54,083 bases of DNA, taken from assembly GCA_903895595.1 (NCBI GenBank), contig CAITUP010000004.1:1-54083 (forward strand), written 5' to 3'. A model generated the notes under the pieces. The model saw only the letters and a list, made by a program, of their open reading frames with translations. It was not told where the DNA came from and searched no databases. How positions within the stretch are numbered: the first letter of the stretch is position 1; each line of letters starts with the position of its first letter. A program made the position numbers and the translations under genes. The DNA is from an uncultured Acetobacteraceae bacterium. Its GTDB lineage: Bacteria > Pseudomonadota > Alphaproteobacteria > Acetobacterales > Acetobacteraceae. Below are positions 35,322 to 44,728 of the stretch, one piece after another.

Positions 35322-35423
35322 TACCGCCTCCCCGGCTTCCAGGTCATGAGGGTGGGACAGCGAAGCCTGCACGCGGTCGGTGCGATCGGCACGGCGACGA
35401 TGCGGAAGTTCGACGAATCGTGC

Positions 35424-36284
35424 CTAAAAACTCCGCCGCCGTTCCGACACCACCAACAGCACCCCGGCCGCGACAATCAGCCCGGCCCCAACCAATACCG
35501 CCGGAACCGGAATATCGTGCCATACGGCGTAGCCCAGCAGAAACGCCCACAGCAGCGCGGAATACTCCACCGTCGCCAGAACCGAGGCCGGCACCAGCCG
35601 CGCAGCCTCGAACACCGAAAACTGCGCCAGACCGCCGAAGACGCCGACCGCCAGCAACAACGGCAGCTCGATTCCGCTGGGCGTGTGCCACGTGAACGCG
35701 GTCGCAACCCCGGTAGCAACCATGAAAATCGCGTTACTGAAGAGCATTTGCAGCAAGGAGGATTCCTGCCGCGCGATCCGCCGCATCAGAACGATGCCGT
35801 AACCCCACATGACCGCCGCCGCCAAAACCAACAGCGTGGGCAACGACGCGGTGACGCCGAACGGGTCCGACGCGCACAATACGCCCACGAAACCGATCGT
35901 CACCGCGATCCACCGCGCCCTGGTGACCTGCTCCTTCAAAAGCCGTGCCGCCATCACGGTAATAACCAAAGGCGCCACGAAATACAGCGTCAGCAATTGC
36001 CCGAGCGGCAGGCTGCGCGAAGCCGTGTAAAAGCACAGCCAAGCCGTCAGCATCATCGCCGCTCGGCCCGCCATCGCCCGCTTCAAGGGGGTGGTAACGG
36101 AGCGGCGCAGCAGCGGGCGGCCGCCGATCGCGATGGTGCCCACCAGAACGGTGGCGCTGCGGAAAAACAAAATCTGCCAGACCGGCGTCGTGACGACGAG
36201 CCATTTGATCGCCGCGTCGTGAACGCAAAACAGGCCATAGGCCGCCAGGCCAAGCGCGATGCCGAGTGTGGATGTCCGCCCCAT
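35424..36284 (-). CDS. EamA/DMT-family transporter
   Basis: A 286-residue membrane protein with about ten hydrophobic helices arranged as two EamA repeats, as in drug/metabolite exporters of the RhaT/YdcZ type. Helix 1 is G-I-A-L-G-L-A-A-Y-G-L-F, and repeat 2 begins at about residue 145 with L-L-V-L-A-A-A-V-M-W-G-Y. The first repeat keeps the F-F-R-S segment common in this family. The start is taken as the ATG at 36284 because the neighbouring EF-G-like gene ends at 36304; an upstream in-frame start would overlap it. Cargo unknown. Confidence 0.85.
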   Translation of the reverse strand: MGRTSTLGIALGLAAYGLFCVHDAAIKWLVVTTPVWQILFFRSATVLVGTIAIGGRPLLRRSVTTPLKRAMAGRAAMMLTAWLCFYTASRSLPLGQLLTLYFVAPLVITVMAARLLKEQVTRARWIAVTIGFVGVLCASDPFGVTASLPTLLVLAAAVMWGYGIVLMRRIARQESSLLQMLFSNAIFMVATGVATAFTWHTPSGIELPLLLAVGVFGGLAQFSVFEAARLVPASVLATVEYSALLWAFLLGYAVWHDIPVPAVLVGAGLIVAAGVLLVVSERRRSF

Positions 36285-36303
36285 GCGGGGTGGATAGCAT
36301 GCC

Positions 36304-38271
36304 TTACGCGGCGCCGCGCCTCTGCTCCCCACCCCGCGATTCCGCCAGATGATCGAACCGTTGCGTGTACGTCCCCAACCCCAGCGTCTGAGACCGAAGC
36401 TCGATAATCAGATCGTGCATCTCCGCCTCCGGCACCAGCGCCTCCACATCGTCCCACCCCGGCCAGCCCGGCCGTTCGGCGAACCCCAGAATTTGGCCGC
36501 GCCGTCCGGTCAGCAGCCGCTGCGCGCGGGCGGTAAACTCGTTGGGGACGCTGACCGTGACGCGATCGACAGGCTCCAGCAGCACCGGATCGGCCTTTGC
36601 CAACCCGTCGCGCATCGCCTGATGCGTCGCGGTTTTGAACGCCATGTCGGAACTGTCCACCGCATGAAATCCGCCATCGGTCAGCGTCACGGAAATATCC
36701 ACCACGGGGTAGCCGAACGGACCTTTCCGCGCGGCTTCCTCGGCCGCTTCGCCGACGGCGGGGATGAAGTTGCGGGGGACGGCGCCGCCCACCACCTTAT
36801 CGACGAATGCGAACCCAGCCCCACGCGGGCGGGGCGCGATATCGATTTTCACGTCGGCGAACTGGCCATGCCCCCCGGTCTGGCGTTTCAGCCGGCCATG
36901 TTCGTGCACCGCCGCTCGGATCGTTTCCTTATACGCGATCTGCGGTTTATCGGTCCGAAGTTTTAACCCGAAACTCTTCGCCATATGATCGACAGTGGTC
37001 AGCAGATGCATCTCCCCCTGCCCACGCAGTACCATTTCGCCGGTGTCGGTGTCGTGGGTAACCGTCAGAGTGCTGTCTTCCTCAGTCAATTTCTGCAACG
37101 CACCGAACAGTTTCACGTCGTCCTTCCGATCGGTCGTGTGCACCGCCATCGCGTAGACCGGCGGCGGGGGCGATGGGAACGGCAGTGCCTCCGCCGCACC
37201 GATCGAGGCGCCGGTCGCCACCCCATCCAACCGCCCGAACGCCACCACGTCCCCGGCCACGGCGTCCGGCACTTTCGTCAGATCGGCGCCATTATTCATC
37301 CGGTAGATGCCGCCCAACCGCGTGCCGTTCAGCATGGCGCCGTCCCTGATCTCCCCGCGCCAGACGCGAGCATAGGACAGTTTGCCCGTGTGGCCGGCGT
37401 AGGCAGTTTTGAACACCTGAGCCAACGGGGCACCGGTCGCCTCAATGGCTTTGCGGTCGGCGGTTTCCGCGGCTTCCGGCGTGTCGTGCCGCAGAGCCTT
37501 CCACAAACGCCGCACGCCGTTGGCGTTTTCGGCCGACCCCAGCAGCACCTCGATCACCGACCCGGCCAGCAGGTCCTTGCGCATGTCGCGATACAGTTCG
37601 TCCGGCGTCGGCTTCATGTCCTCCAGCACTTTTTCCAGCAGCGCGTCGTCGTGGTCGGCCAGAACCTCGACCAGCCGCCCGAGCGCCTCGTGCTCTTCCT
37701 CCATCAAAGCGGGCGGGATGCGCATGAGTTCGGAGGCTTGGCCCTTGCGGTAGCGGTAGGCGCGTTCGCTGACCAGATCGACGTAGCCGGTGACGCCGTT
37801 GCCCTCGATGATCGGCATCTGCCGCAACACCAGCGGGGAGCGGGCGTGCGATTGCAGCGCGGCGAGCGTGTCGGAGACGCTGCCGTCCAGCGTGTCGATC
37901 TTGTTGATGAAGATCATATGCGGCACGCCCTCATCCGCCAGCTTCTTCAGCAACGGCGCGAGGGTCAACGCTTTGGCGGGCACCGGTTCGCACACCACGA
38001 TGGCGATATCGGCCATGGCCAAAGCGGCCTCGGTCTCATGCGCGAATTCGATGGAGCCGGGGCAGTCCAGAATGGCCCATTTGTCGCCGAGGTATGCGCA
38101 GTGCCCCAGCCGGACCTCGGTCGTCATCGGGCGGTTGCGCGGATCGGCCGGGCGCTTGGGAGGCGAGCCGGCGGCCTCCATGAGTGCGTCGAACAGGGTC
38201 GATTTGCCGCTGCTGTAGGGTCCCACCAGAGCCACCGAACGGGGACTTCTGCCGTTTTTGGTTCCTGACAT
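36304..38271 (-). CDS. EF-G-like translational GTPase paralogue with altered catalytic site
   Basis: A 655-residue relative of elongation factor G with all five domains. The GTPase domain has the P-loop G-P-Y-S-S-G-K-S-T (17-25), D-C-P-G-S-I-E-F (69-76) and N-K-I-D (123-126). In true EF-G the third motif is D-T-P-G-H-V-D-F; the catalytic His is Ser here. Domain IV carries H-G-R-L-K-R-Q-T-G-G-H-G-Q-F-A and the usual V-V-G-G-A-V-P-R. AGGAGG precedes the ATG. This matches the EF-G-like paralogue family found in many proteobacteria, whose role is not settled. The main fusA would be elsewhere, usually with str-operon genes. The EamA gene follows by 19 nt. Confidence 0.88.
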   Translation of the reverse strand: MSGTKNGRSPRSVALVGPYSSGKSTLFDALMEAAGSPPKRPADPRNRPMTTEVRLGHCAYLGDKWAILDCPGSIEFAHETEAALAMADIAIVVCEPVPAKALTLAPLLKKLADEGVPHMIFINKIDTLDGSVSDTLAALQSHARSPLVLRQMPIIEGNGVTGYVDLVSERAYRYRKGQASELMRIPPALMEEEHEALGRLVEVLADHDDALLEKVLEDMKPTPDELYRDMRKDLLAGSVIEVLLGSAENANGVRRLWKALRHDTPEAAETADRKAIEATGAPLAQVFKTAYAGHTGKLSYARVWRGEIRDGAMLNGTRLGGIYRMNNGADLTKVPDAVAGDVVAFGRLDGVATGASIGAAEALPFPSPPPPVYAMAVHTTDRKDDVKLFGALQKLTEEDSTLTVTHDTDTGEMVLRGQGEMHLLTTVDHMAKSFGLKLRTDKPQIAYKETIRAAVHEHGRLKRQTGGHGQFADVKIDIAPRPRGAGFAFVDKVVGGAVPRNFIPAVGEAAEEAARKGPFGYPVVDISVTLTDGGFHAVDSSDMAFKTATHQAMRDGLAKADPVLLEPVDRVTVSVPNEFTARAQRLLTGRRGQILGFAERPGWPGWDDVEALVPEAEMHDLIIELRSQTLGLGTYTQRFDHLAESRGGEQRRGAA

Positions 38272-38415
38272 GGTCGCGCCTCCTTCGTTTATTGAAGGCG
38301 CTTACCGGGCGGAGACCCAGCGTTGGGGCGCCCGGTGCGCCCTTCTGGGATTGGATGTTAACCGGGTTCGCGGCACAAGCGAGTCCTGATTTCATTCGAC
38401 GGGAAAAGAAGGCAC

Positions 38416-39798
38416 TTGTCCGCTTGGCTCTACATCGCCGCCTGGGCCGCGACCCTGCTGGACCAGTTCGGCGGGTTGCCGATGGTCGGCGATGTGGCGG
38501 GGTTGGCGTTGCTGGCGTTCCTGCTGATCCAATTCCCCCGGCAGCGGCGCTACGCGCAGGTGCTGTTTCTGGCGATGGCGGGGACCGGCATGGCGGGGGT
38601 GGCGGCATCGCACGATCCGATGGCGCTGTTCCTGGCCGGATGGCGGCGTGGCGCGGCGTATGCGTCCTTCTTCCTGGCTTTGACCGCCTTGCGCGACGCG
38701 GCGGAGACCAGCCGCCTCGTGCGCCGCTGCGGCCAGCATCTGGTCGCTCAGCCCGCCGGCCGCCGTTACGCGGCGCTGACCGGCGGCGGGCATCTGTTTG
38801 GGATCATCCTGTCCTACGGCGCCATCGATCTGCTGGCGGCCATGGTCGGCCGGGCCAACCGAGCGGGATCGGCGGTGGAGCGGGCGGTGAGGGGAAGGCG
38901 GATGCTGATGGCGATCAACCGCGGCTTCTGCGTGATGAACTGCTGGAGCCCGCTGAACATAATGACTGCCGTCGTGTCCACCGCGGTACCCGGCGCCCCG
39001 ATGCGGTTGCTGTTGCCGCTGGCATTCGTGGCCTCGGTTGGCTTCATGGCGCTGGGCTGGTTGGAGGACCGGATGACCGCGTCCGCCGGCGGCGGAGCAC
39101 CCCCGGACACGCGGGAAAGCTGGTCGATCCATCTGCGGATCGTCGCCCTCGTCGGGCTGGTGATGCTGCTGTCGGAACTCGGAAGCGGATTGTTGGGCGT
39201 GTCGCTGGTCGCCGCGGTAACGCTCTGCGTGCCATTGGTCGGCGTCGGCTGGATGCTGGTGCAGGCTTGGCCGTTCATCGCCCGTCCGGGATCGCTGCAA
39301 CGAGCCGCCGCCGTCCTCCGCCGCCGAGGCGCCCGCTACCTCCCCCGCGTGCCGGGTTTCCGCGGGGAGGCAACCGTCCTCGCCAGCTCCGGCTTCATCG
39401 GCGTCACCATCGGCGGCATCCTCCCAACCGACAGCCTGGCCCCGCTGCTCGGCCACCTCCCGCCGATCGCCATCCCGATGCTGGTCCCGGTACTCCTGAT
39501 CGCGACCGGCCAGATCGGCCTGAACCCCATCGCCGTCGTCGCGCTTCTGGGAGCCGCCCTGCCCGACCCCGTCCGCCTCGGCGTGCCCCCCGCTGCCTTC
39601 GCCTTCGCCTGCATGCTCGGCTGGGGCCTGGGAGTCGGCATGACGCCCATGTCCGCCTCCGCCATCACCACCGCCCGCTGGGCCGGAGTTTCCCCCTGGA
39701 CCATCTGCACCCGATGGAACGGAGTCTACACCGCGACCGCCCTGCTGTTTGGCTGGCTGGCGATCGGCACGATTTTTTTGTTTTTTTCGCCCGCGTAA
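38416..39798 (+). CDS. Multi-pass membrane protein of unknown function
   Basis: A 460-residue protein with about ten to twelve hydrophobic helices and short loops. Two internal stretches, G-G-I-L-P-T-D-S-L-A-P and I-G-L-N-P-I-A-V-V-A-L-L-G, together with G-M-T-P-M-S-A-S-A-I-T-T, resemble the re-entrant loop motifs of ion-transporter superfamily carriers. The match is too weak to name a family. The start is a TTG at 38416 with GAAGG 5 nt upstream. It is divergent from the EF-G-like gene (144 nt between). The stop is followed by a T-rich run in 39770-39790 that overlaps the last codons. Confidence 0.6.
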   Translation: MSAWLYIAAWAATLLDQFGGLPMVGDVAGLALLAFLLIQFPRQRRYAQVLFLAMAGTGMAGVAASHDPMALFLAGWRRGAAYASFFLALTALRDAAETSRLVRRCGQHLVAQPAGRRYAALTGGGHLFGIILSYGAIDLLAAMVGRANRAGSAVERAVRGRRMLMAINRGFCVMNCWSPLNIMTAVVSTAVPGAPMRLLLPLAFVASVGFMALGWLEDRMTASAGGGAPPDTRESWSIHLRIVALVGLVMLLSELGSGLLGVSLVAAVTLCVPLVGVGWMLVQAWPFIARPGSLQRAAAVLRRRGARYLPRVPGFRGEATVLASSGFIGVTIGGILPTDSLAPLLGHLPPIAIPMLVPVLLIATGQIGLNPIAVVALLGAALPDPVRLGVPPAAFAFACMLGWGLGVGMTPMSASAITTARWAGVSPWTICTRWNGVYTATALLFGWLAIGTIFLFFSPA

Positions 39799-39864
39799 AC
39801 CTTTTCTTAACCTTTCGGTGTCACGCTCCCCCGGTGTTCACCCCCGGCAGGAGCCAAACAGATG

Positions 39865-39894
39865 TTGATATCTGTCGCCGATATCGTATATCAT
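39865..39894 (+). promoter_or_regulatory. Candidate promoter and operator of the VapBC-type pair
   Basis: TTGATA (39865-39870) and TATCAT (39889-39894) are spaced 18 nt apart. A perfect inverted repeat GATAT-CGT-ATATC (39880-39892) overlaps the -10, and another GATATC lies at 39867. Such repeats over the -10 are typical operators for ribbon-helix-helix antitoxins. If this promoter is used, the RNA would start almost at the ATG at 39901. Confidence 0.45.
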
Positions 39895-39900
39895 GACCCC

Positions 39901-40116
39901 ATGAGAACCCTGATAGACATCCCCGACGCCCAAATCGCCGAACTCGGCGCCGTCTGCGAACGCTTGAAGCAGCCGCGCGCCGCCATCGTGCGGACCGCCA
40001 TCGCCGAATTCCTCGCGCGGCAGCAACGCCCCGCCGATGGCGAAGCGTTCGGCCTGTGGGGCCTCGCCGCGCCGGACGGGCTGGAGTACCAGCGCGAACT
40101 GCGCGCCGAATGGTGA
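39901..40116 (+). CDS. Ribbon-helix-helix antitoxin (VapB-like)
   Basis: A 71-residue antitoxin. The N-terminal M-R-T-L-I-D-I-P-D-A-Q-I-A-E-L and the following R-A-A-I-V-R-T-A-I-A-E-F-L form a ribbon-helix-helix DNA-binding domain; the C-terminal tail with W-G-L and an acidic-aromatic end should cover the toxin. Two starts compete. The ATG at 39901 fits the family's first residues but has no ribosome site. An ATG at 39862 has AGGAG 8 nt upstream but adds 13 atypical residues and would place the operator inside the gene. The stop overlaps the toxin start by 7 nt. It should repress its own operon. Confidence 0.85.
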   Translation: MRTLIDIPDAQIAELGAVCERLKQPRAAIVRTAIAEFLARQQRPADGEAFGLWGLAAPDGLEYQRELRAEW

Positions 40117-40475
40117 AAGCGCTCTTCGACACCAACATCCTGATCGACTACCTGCGCGGCATCCCAGCAGCCCATGAGGAACTCGGGCGCTTCCCGGACA
40201 AGGCCATCAGCATCGTGACGTGGATGGAGGTTCTTGCCGGCGCCACCCCGGCGGTGGAACAGGCAACACGCGGCTTCCTGGACGGGTTCGCGCTGATCCA
40301 GCTCGATCAGGCCGCCGCCGAACGCGCCATCGTACTGCGGCAGCGGCACCGGCTGAAACTGCCGGACGCCATCGTCTGGGCCTGCGCACAGGTGCACGAC
40401 ATGCTGTTGGTGACGCGGGACACCAAAGGCTTCCCGGAGGACGATCCCGGCGTGCGCGTGCCCTACCGGGTTTAA
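40110..40475 (+). CDS. vapC: VapC-type PIN-domain ribonuclease toxin
   Basis: A 121-residue PIN-domain toxin. The four acidic residues of the metal-dependent nuclease site are present: Asp7 (F-D-T-N-I-L-I-D), Glu40 (W-M-E-V-L-A-G), Asp86 (L-P-D-A-I-V-W-A) and Asp104 (V-T-R-D-T-K-G-F). VapC toxins cut tRNA or rRNA when freed from the antitoxin. The ATG lies within the last codons of the antitoxin gene. The TAA stop (40473-40475) shares bases with the stop of the convergent hydantoinase gene (40472-40474), so neither gene has room for a terminator between them. Confidence 0.92.
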   Translation: MVKALFDTNILIDYLRGIPAAHEELGRFPDKAISIVTWMEVLAGATPAVEQATRGFLDGFALIQLDQAAAERAIVLRQRHRLKLPDAIVWACAQVHDMLLVTRDTKGFPEDDPGVRVPYRV

Positions 40476-43400
40476 GCCGCCCCGTACCCGCCCCCGCCCG
40501 GCGTCTCGATGACGAACACATCGTTCGGCTTCAGTTCCGCGCTGTCGGTCCCCGTCAGAACCTCCCGCGACCCGTCCGCCCGATCAACCCATTGCAGCCC
40601 GGCCGCTCCGTCGGACCCGCCCTGCAACCCGAACGGCGCCACCTTCCGGCGGGACGAAACGATCACCGCCGTCATCGGCTCCAGGAACCGAATACGCCGC
40701 ACCGAACCGTCGCCGCCGCGCCATTTGCCCGCACCGCCGGAGCCTCGGCGGATCGCGAATTGCTCCAGCCGCACGGGATAGCGAAGCTCCAGCACCTCCG
40801 GGTCCGTCATGCGCGTATTGGTCATATGGGTCTGGATCGCAGACACCCCGTCGAACCCCGGACCCGCCCCGGTGCCGCCGCAGATCGTTTCGTAATATTG
40901 GCGAGTCGCATCGCCGAACAAGAAATTGTTCATCGTCGCCTGCGAACAGGCCAGCGACCCCAACGCTCCGAACAACGCATTGCAGGTCGCCTGCGAAACC
41001 TCGGTATTCCCCGCGACAACCGCCGCCCCCGGCATCGGCGACAGAAACGTTCCCGGCGGAATGATAATTTTCAGCGGCTTCAGGCAGCCGTCGTTCAGCG
41101 GAATATCGTCGCCGACCAGACACCGGAACACATACAGCACCGCCGCCTGAGTCACCGCCGGCGGTGAGTTAAAATTCCCCGCATCCTGCGGCCCCGTCCC
41201 CGTGAAATCCACGGTCGCGGAACGATTGGCGCGGTCCACGCTGACAGACACGCACAGCGACTTGCCGTTATCCATCGTGTAATGGAAACTGCCGCTGCCC
41301 AGCCGGTCGATGACGCGGCGAACGCTTTCCTCGGCGTTGTCCATGACATGCCGCATATAAGCGCTGACAGTCGCCCAGCCGAACTGAGCCACCACGCGCT
41401 GCAATTCCTGCACGCCCTTCTCGTTGGCCGCCACCTGCGCCTTGATATCGGCGACGTTCACATCCGGGCTGCGCGCCGGGTACCGCGCACCCGCCAGCAC
41501 CGCCCGGAATTCCGGCTCCCGGAACGATCCGCCATCCACCAGCAGAAAATCGTCGATGACGACGCCCTCTTCCTCCAGCGTGCGCGACAGCGGCGGAGTC
41601 GATCCCGGCGTGATCCCCCCGATATCCGCGTGATGCCCGCGGCTGCCGAGGAAGAACAATATCTCCCGGCCGGCGGTATCGAACACCGGCGTAATGACTG
41701 TCACGTCCGGCAGATGCGTGCCGCCGTTGAACGGGTTGTTCAGCGCGACGACATCGCCGGGTTTCAGCGTCCCGCCGCGATTGCGCAGCACCGTCCGCAC
41801 GCTTTCGCCCATCGCGCCCAGATGCACCGGCACGTGCGGCGCATTGGCCACCAGCCGGCCCGTGGCGTCGAAAATGGCGCAGGAGAAATCCAGGCGTTCT
41901 TTAATATTCACGCTCATCGACGTGTTCTGCAGCACCGCGCCGGTCTGCTCCGCGACGTTCATGAACAGGTTGTTGAACAGTTCCAGCAACACCGGATCGG
42001 GCCGGTCGCTGCCGGGCGGCACGCGGCTGGGCAGCGCCTCGACTCGCCGCAGCAGCATGTGATCCAGCGCAGTCACTTCGGCCGCCCAGCCGGGTTCGAC
42101 CAAGGTTGTTGCGTTCGCTTCGCGGACCAGGGCCGGCCCGGCGATACGGTCCCCGGCGCGCAGATCGGTACGCTCGTAGACCGGCGCCTTGCGCGCGCCA
42201 CCACCGGTGAAGATGGTCACATAGTCCCGGGCCGCCAACGCCGCCCCGGACCGGACTGGCAAAGCCTCTTCCCGCACGGGTTCGCCCGGCGCGACCGCTT
42301 CCACCGCCACGGTTTCGACCATCAGCGGCCGCTCCGGTGTCACGAACCCAAACCGAGCGCGATGCGCGGCGGTAAAGTCGGCGGAGATGGCATCGACAGA
42401 GCGCAACGGCACGATCAGCGCGGCTTCCGTGCCGGCGTAGCGGATATGCAATTGCCGCGTCGTGGAGATACGCGCGGGATCGGCACCCTGAGCGACCAGA
42501 GCCGCTTGTGCATCCGCGCCCAACCGATCGGCCAGAGCATTCAGCGACGGCAGAACAGCGGCGCTCAGCAGCGTTTCAACCGCCTGTTCCCGCATCGCCG
42601 TCTGATCCGCCAGTCCCATCCCGTAGGCGGACAGAACACCGGCGTAGGGATGAATAAACACCGCCTCCATCCCCAGCGCATCGGCCACGAGGCACGCGTG
42701 CTGCCCGCCCGCGCCGCCGAAGCATTGCAGTGCGAAGCGTGTGACGTCGTGGCCCTTCTGCACCGATACCTGCTTGATTGCGTTCGCCATGTTGGCCACC
42801 GCGATCTCCAGGAACCCTTCCGCCACCTGTTCCGCCGAGCGGGTTTCACCCGTCGCGGCCGAGATGTCCGCGGCCAGCGCCGCGAATTTCTCCCGCACCA
42901 CCGCCGCGTCCAGCGCCTGATCCCCGTTCGGTCCGAAGATCGCCGGGAAATGCGCCGGCTGGATCTTGCCCACGCACACATTCGCATCCGTCACCGTCAG
43001 CGGCCCGCCGCGCCGGTAGCACGCCGGCCCCGGATCGGCCCCCGCCGAATCCGGCCCGACCCGCATACGCGCGCCGTCGAAGTGCAGGATCGATCCGCCG
43101 CCGGCCGCGACGGTGTTGATCGCCATCATCGGCGCCCGCATCCGCACGCCGGCAATCGCGGTTTCGAATGCGCGCTCGAACGACCCGGCGTACAGCGCCA
43201 CGTCGGTGGAGGTCCCGCCCATATCGAAACCGATGATCTCCCGCAGCCCCGCCATCTCGGCCGTTCGAGCCGCGCCGACGATTCCGCCGGCCGGCCCCGA
43301 CAGAATGGCGTCCTTGCCCTGGAACGCGCCCGCCTCGGCCAGCCCGCCGCTCGACTGCATGAAGTACAGGCGCGTGCCACCCAGCTCCGCCGCCACCTGA

Positions 43401-44068
43401 TCGACATACCGGCGCAGGATCGGCGACAAATACGCGTCCACCACCGTCGTATCCCCGCGCGGCACGATCCGCAGCAGCGGGCTGACTTCGTGGCTGGCGG
43501 AGACCTGGGAGAACCCGGCCGCCCGCGCCAGCGCCGCCAGCCGCCGCTCATGATCGGGATACTTCCAGGAGTACATCAGCACGATGGCGCAGGCATCGAT
43601 GCCGTCCGCCTTGGCCGCCGCGAACGCCGCCCGCGCTGCGTCCTCATCCAGTGGCTGGATTTCGGTCCCATCGACGCCCACCCGCCCCGGCACTTCCACC
43701 ACCCGCTCGTACAGCATCGTCGGCAGCACGATTTGGAGGTCGAACAGCCGCGGCCGAGCCTGGTTGCCGATGCGGAGGCTGTCGGCGAAGCCGGGGTTGA
43801 CGATCAGCAGGGTCCGCTCGCCCTTGCGCTCGAGCAGCGCATTGGTGGCGACGGTCGTGCCCATCTTCACCGCGTCGATCGACCCGGCCGGGATCGGCGC
43901 ATCCAACGCTACCCCCAGAATGGTCTTGATCCCCGCCACGGCAGCATCGCGGTAGCGGCCCGGGTTCTCCGACAGCAGCTTATGCGTCGACAGCCGGCCG
44001 TTGGGATCGCGCGCCACGATATCCGTGAACGTGCCGCCGCGATCGATCCAGAATTGCCATTGCGTCAT
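40472..44068 (-). CDS. Fused hydantoinase A/B, 5-oxoprolinase-like ATP-dependent hydrolase
   Basis: A 1198-residue fusion of the HyuA and HyuB halves, as in 5-oxoprolinase, which opens 5-oxoproline to glutamate with ATP. Residues 1-690 are the actin-like ATPase half, starting D-R-G-G-T-F-T-D (9-16, phosphate loop), with [13 protein letters not shown] and [11 protein letters not shown]. Residues 700-1190 are the HyuB half, with [12 protein letters not shown] and G-G-G-G-Y-G at the very end. The start is taken as the ATG at 44068 (GAGG about 10 nt ahead); an ATG 7 codons earlier is possible. Relatives include N-methylhydantoinases and acetone carboxylase subunits, but the fused layout favours 5-oxoprolinase. 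Confidence 0.88.
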   Translation of the reverse strand: MTQWQFWIDRGGTFTDIVARDPNGRLSTHKLLSENPGRYRDAAVAGIKTILGVALDAPIPAGSIDAVKMGTTVATNALLERKGERTLLIVNPGFADSLRIGNQARPRLFDLQIVLPTMLYERVVEVPGRVGVDGTEIQPLDEDAARAAFAAAKADGIDACAIVLMYSWKYPDHERRLAALARAAGFSQVSASHEVSPLLRIVPRGDTTVVDAYLSPILRRYVDQVAAELGGTRLYFMQSSGGLAEAGAFQGKDAILSGPAGGIVGAARTAEMAGLREIIGFDMGGTSTDVALYAGSFERAFETAIAGVRMRAPMMAINTVAAGGGSILHFDGARMRVGPDSAGADPGPACYRRGGPLTVTDANVCVGKIQPAHFPAIFGPNGDQALDAAVVREKFAALAADISAATGETRSAEQVAEGFLEIAVANMANAIKQVSVQKGHDVTRFALQCFGGAGGQHACLVADALGMEAVFIHPYAGVLSAYGMGLADQTAMREQAVETLLSAAVLPSLNALADRLGADAQAALVAQGADPARISTTRQLHIRYAGTEAALIVPLRSVDAISADFTAAHRARFGFVTPERPLMVETVAVEAVAPGEPVREEALPVRSGAALAARDYVTIFTGGGARKAPVYERTDLRAGDRIAGPALVREANATTLVEPGWAAEVTALDHMLLRRVEALPSRVPPGSDRPDPVLLELFNNLFMNVAEQTGAVLQNTSMSVNIKERLDFSCAIFDATGRLVANAPHVPVHLGAMGESVRTVLRNRGGTLKPGDVVALNNPFNGGTHLPDVTVITPVFDTAGREILFFLGSRGHHADIGGITPGSTPPLSRTLEEEGVVIDDFLLVDGGSFREPEFRAVLAGARYPARSPDVNVADIKAQVAANEKGVQELQRVVAQFGWATVSAYMRHVMDNAEESVRRVIDRLGSGSFHYTMDNGKSLCVSVSVDRANRSATVDFTGTGPQDAGNFNSPPAVTQAAVLYVFRCLVGDDIPLNDGCLKPLKIIIPPGTFLSPMPGAAVVAGNTEVSQATCNALFGALGSLACSQATMNNFLFGDATRQYYETICGGTGAGPGFDGVSAIQTHMTNTRMTDPEVLELRYPVRLEQFAIRRGSGGAGKWRGGDGSVRRIRFLEPMTAVIVSSRRKVAPFGLQGGSDGAAGLQWVDRADGSREVLTGTDSAELKPNDVFVIETPGGGGYGAA

Positions 44069-44274
44069 GGGGGCAGCCGCCTCGAACATCGCTGAAAGGG
44101 TCCAACCGATGTATGGGAGTCGGCAGCCCGCCGCAATCGTTCATGCTCGTCAGCCGCATCGGGCCGTTTGTCCGGGTGGGGCGATCGGGTAGGCTCTTAT
44201 GCGGGAAAGGTGGAGATGGATTTCAACGATATGGTTATCTTGACACACGAGGCACATAACCCAACCCTGGCGAT

Positions 44275-44411
44275 ATGAAATCGGCCGATCTCCGCCCTCG
44301 CCGCACTCGTCTCGCGACACGGCGGGGTCGCATCCGAACGCGATTCCGTTGGGTACTTTCGGGAAGATTTTGAAGGACCTCGACCTGACCGCTTCGGACC
44401 TGGAGGTTTAG
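44275..44411 (+). pseudogene. hicA: Decayed HicA toxin gene
   Basis: Starts M-K-S-A-D-L at 44275, the usual HicA opening, then loses frame. In another frame, up to TAG at 44409-44411, it ends H-P-N-A-I-P-L-G-T-F-G-K-I-L-K-D-L-D-L-T, which is the HicA tail (I-P-x-G-T-L-x-x-I-L-x-x-x-G-L-T). The piece is about 137 nt where an intact gene would be near 190, so an internal deletion that changed frame is the simplest reading. The central catalytic G-S-H-H region is damaged. The hicB remnant starts 3 nt later. The 185 nt upstream (44090-44274) holds nothing else recognisable. Confidence 0.5.
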
Positions 44412-44414
44412 CCC

Positions 44415-44684
44415 ATGCGCCACGCCTACCCCACCAACCTGGAATGGGAACCGGATGGCAGCGCCGTAACCGTCACGTTCGACGATCTGCCGGGCGCGAC
44501 GTTCGGCGCGACCGAAGCCGATGCCTTGGCGCGGGCCGAGGATTTGTTGGCAACAGGATTATCGTTTTACACGGACGAAACCCTACCTACCCCTATGCCG
44601 GCCGCCAGTCTCTCCAACGCCGGCCCCGCTCGGCGGCTAGGTCCGGACGAAAAAGCGATGCGCCGGGTGCGGGAAGTGGGCTGA
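44415..44684 (+). pseudogene. hicB: HicB antitoxin with internal deletion and truncated end
   Basis: An open frame of 89 residues with a strong ribosome site (GGAGG, 8 nt ahead). Residues 1-60 are a normal HicB partial RNase-H-like domain (M-R-H-A-Y-P-x-x-L, V-T-V-T-F-D-D-L-P-G-A, A-L-A-R-A-E-D-L-L-A-T). The rest, S-N-A-G-P-A-R-R-L-G-P-D-E-K-A-M-R-R-V, matches the DNA-binding helix of longer HicB proteins (S-N-V-x-L-A-R-R-L-G-x-D-E-K-A-V-R-R-L), but the roughly 25-residue linker before it is missing and the protein stops right after it. It may still be translated. With the broken hicA ahead of it, the module is probably dead. Confidence 0.6.
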
Positions 44685-44728
44685 ATCTGCTGGACCGAAT
44701 ACCAATCTCCATCCAGGAATCTGCTGCC

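Noticed and set aside
41282-44095. 937-codon plus-strand open frame opposite the fused hydantoinase gene
   Set aside because: Same pattern: the minus strand carries full hydantoinase A and B motifs, and the plus frame is compositionally aberrant.
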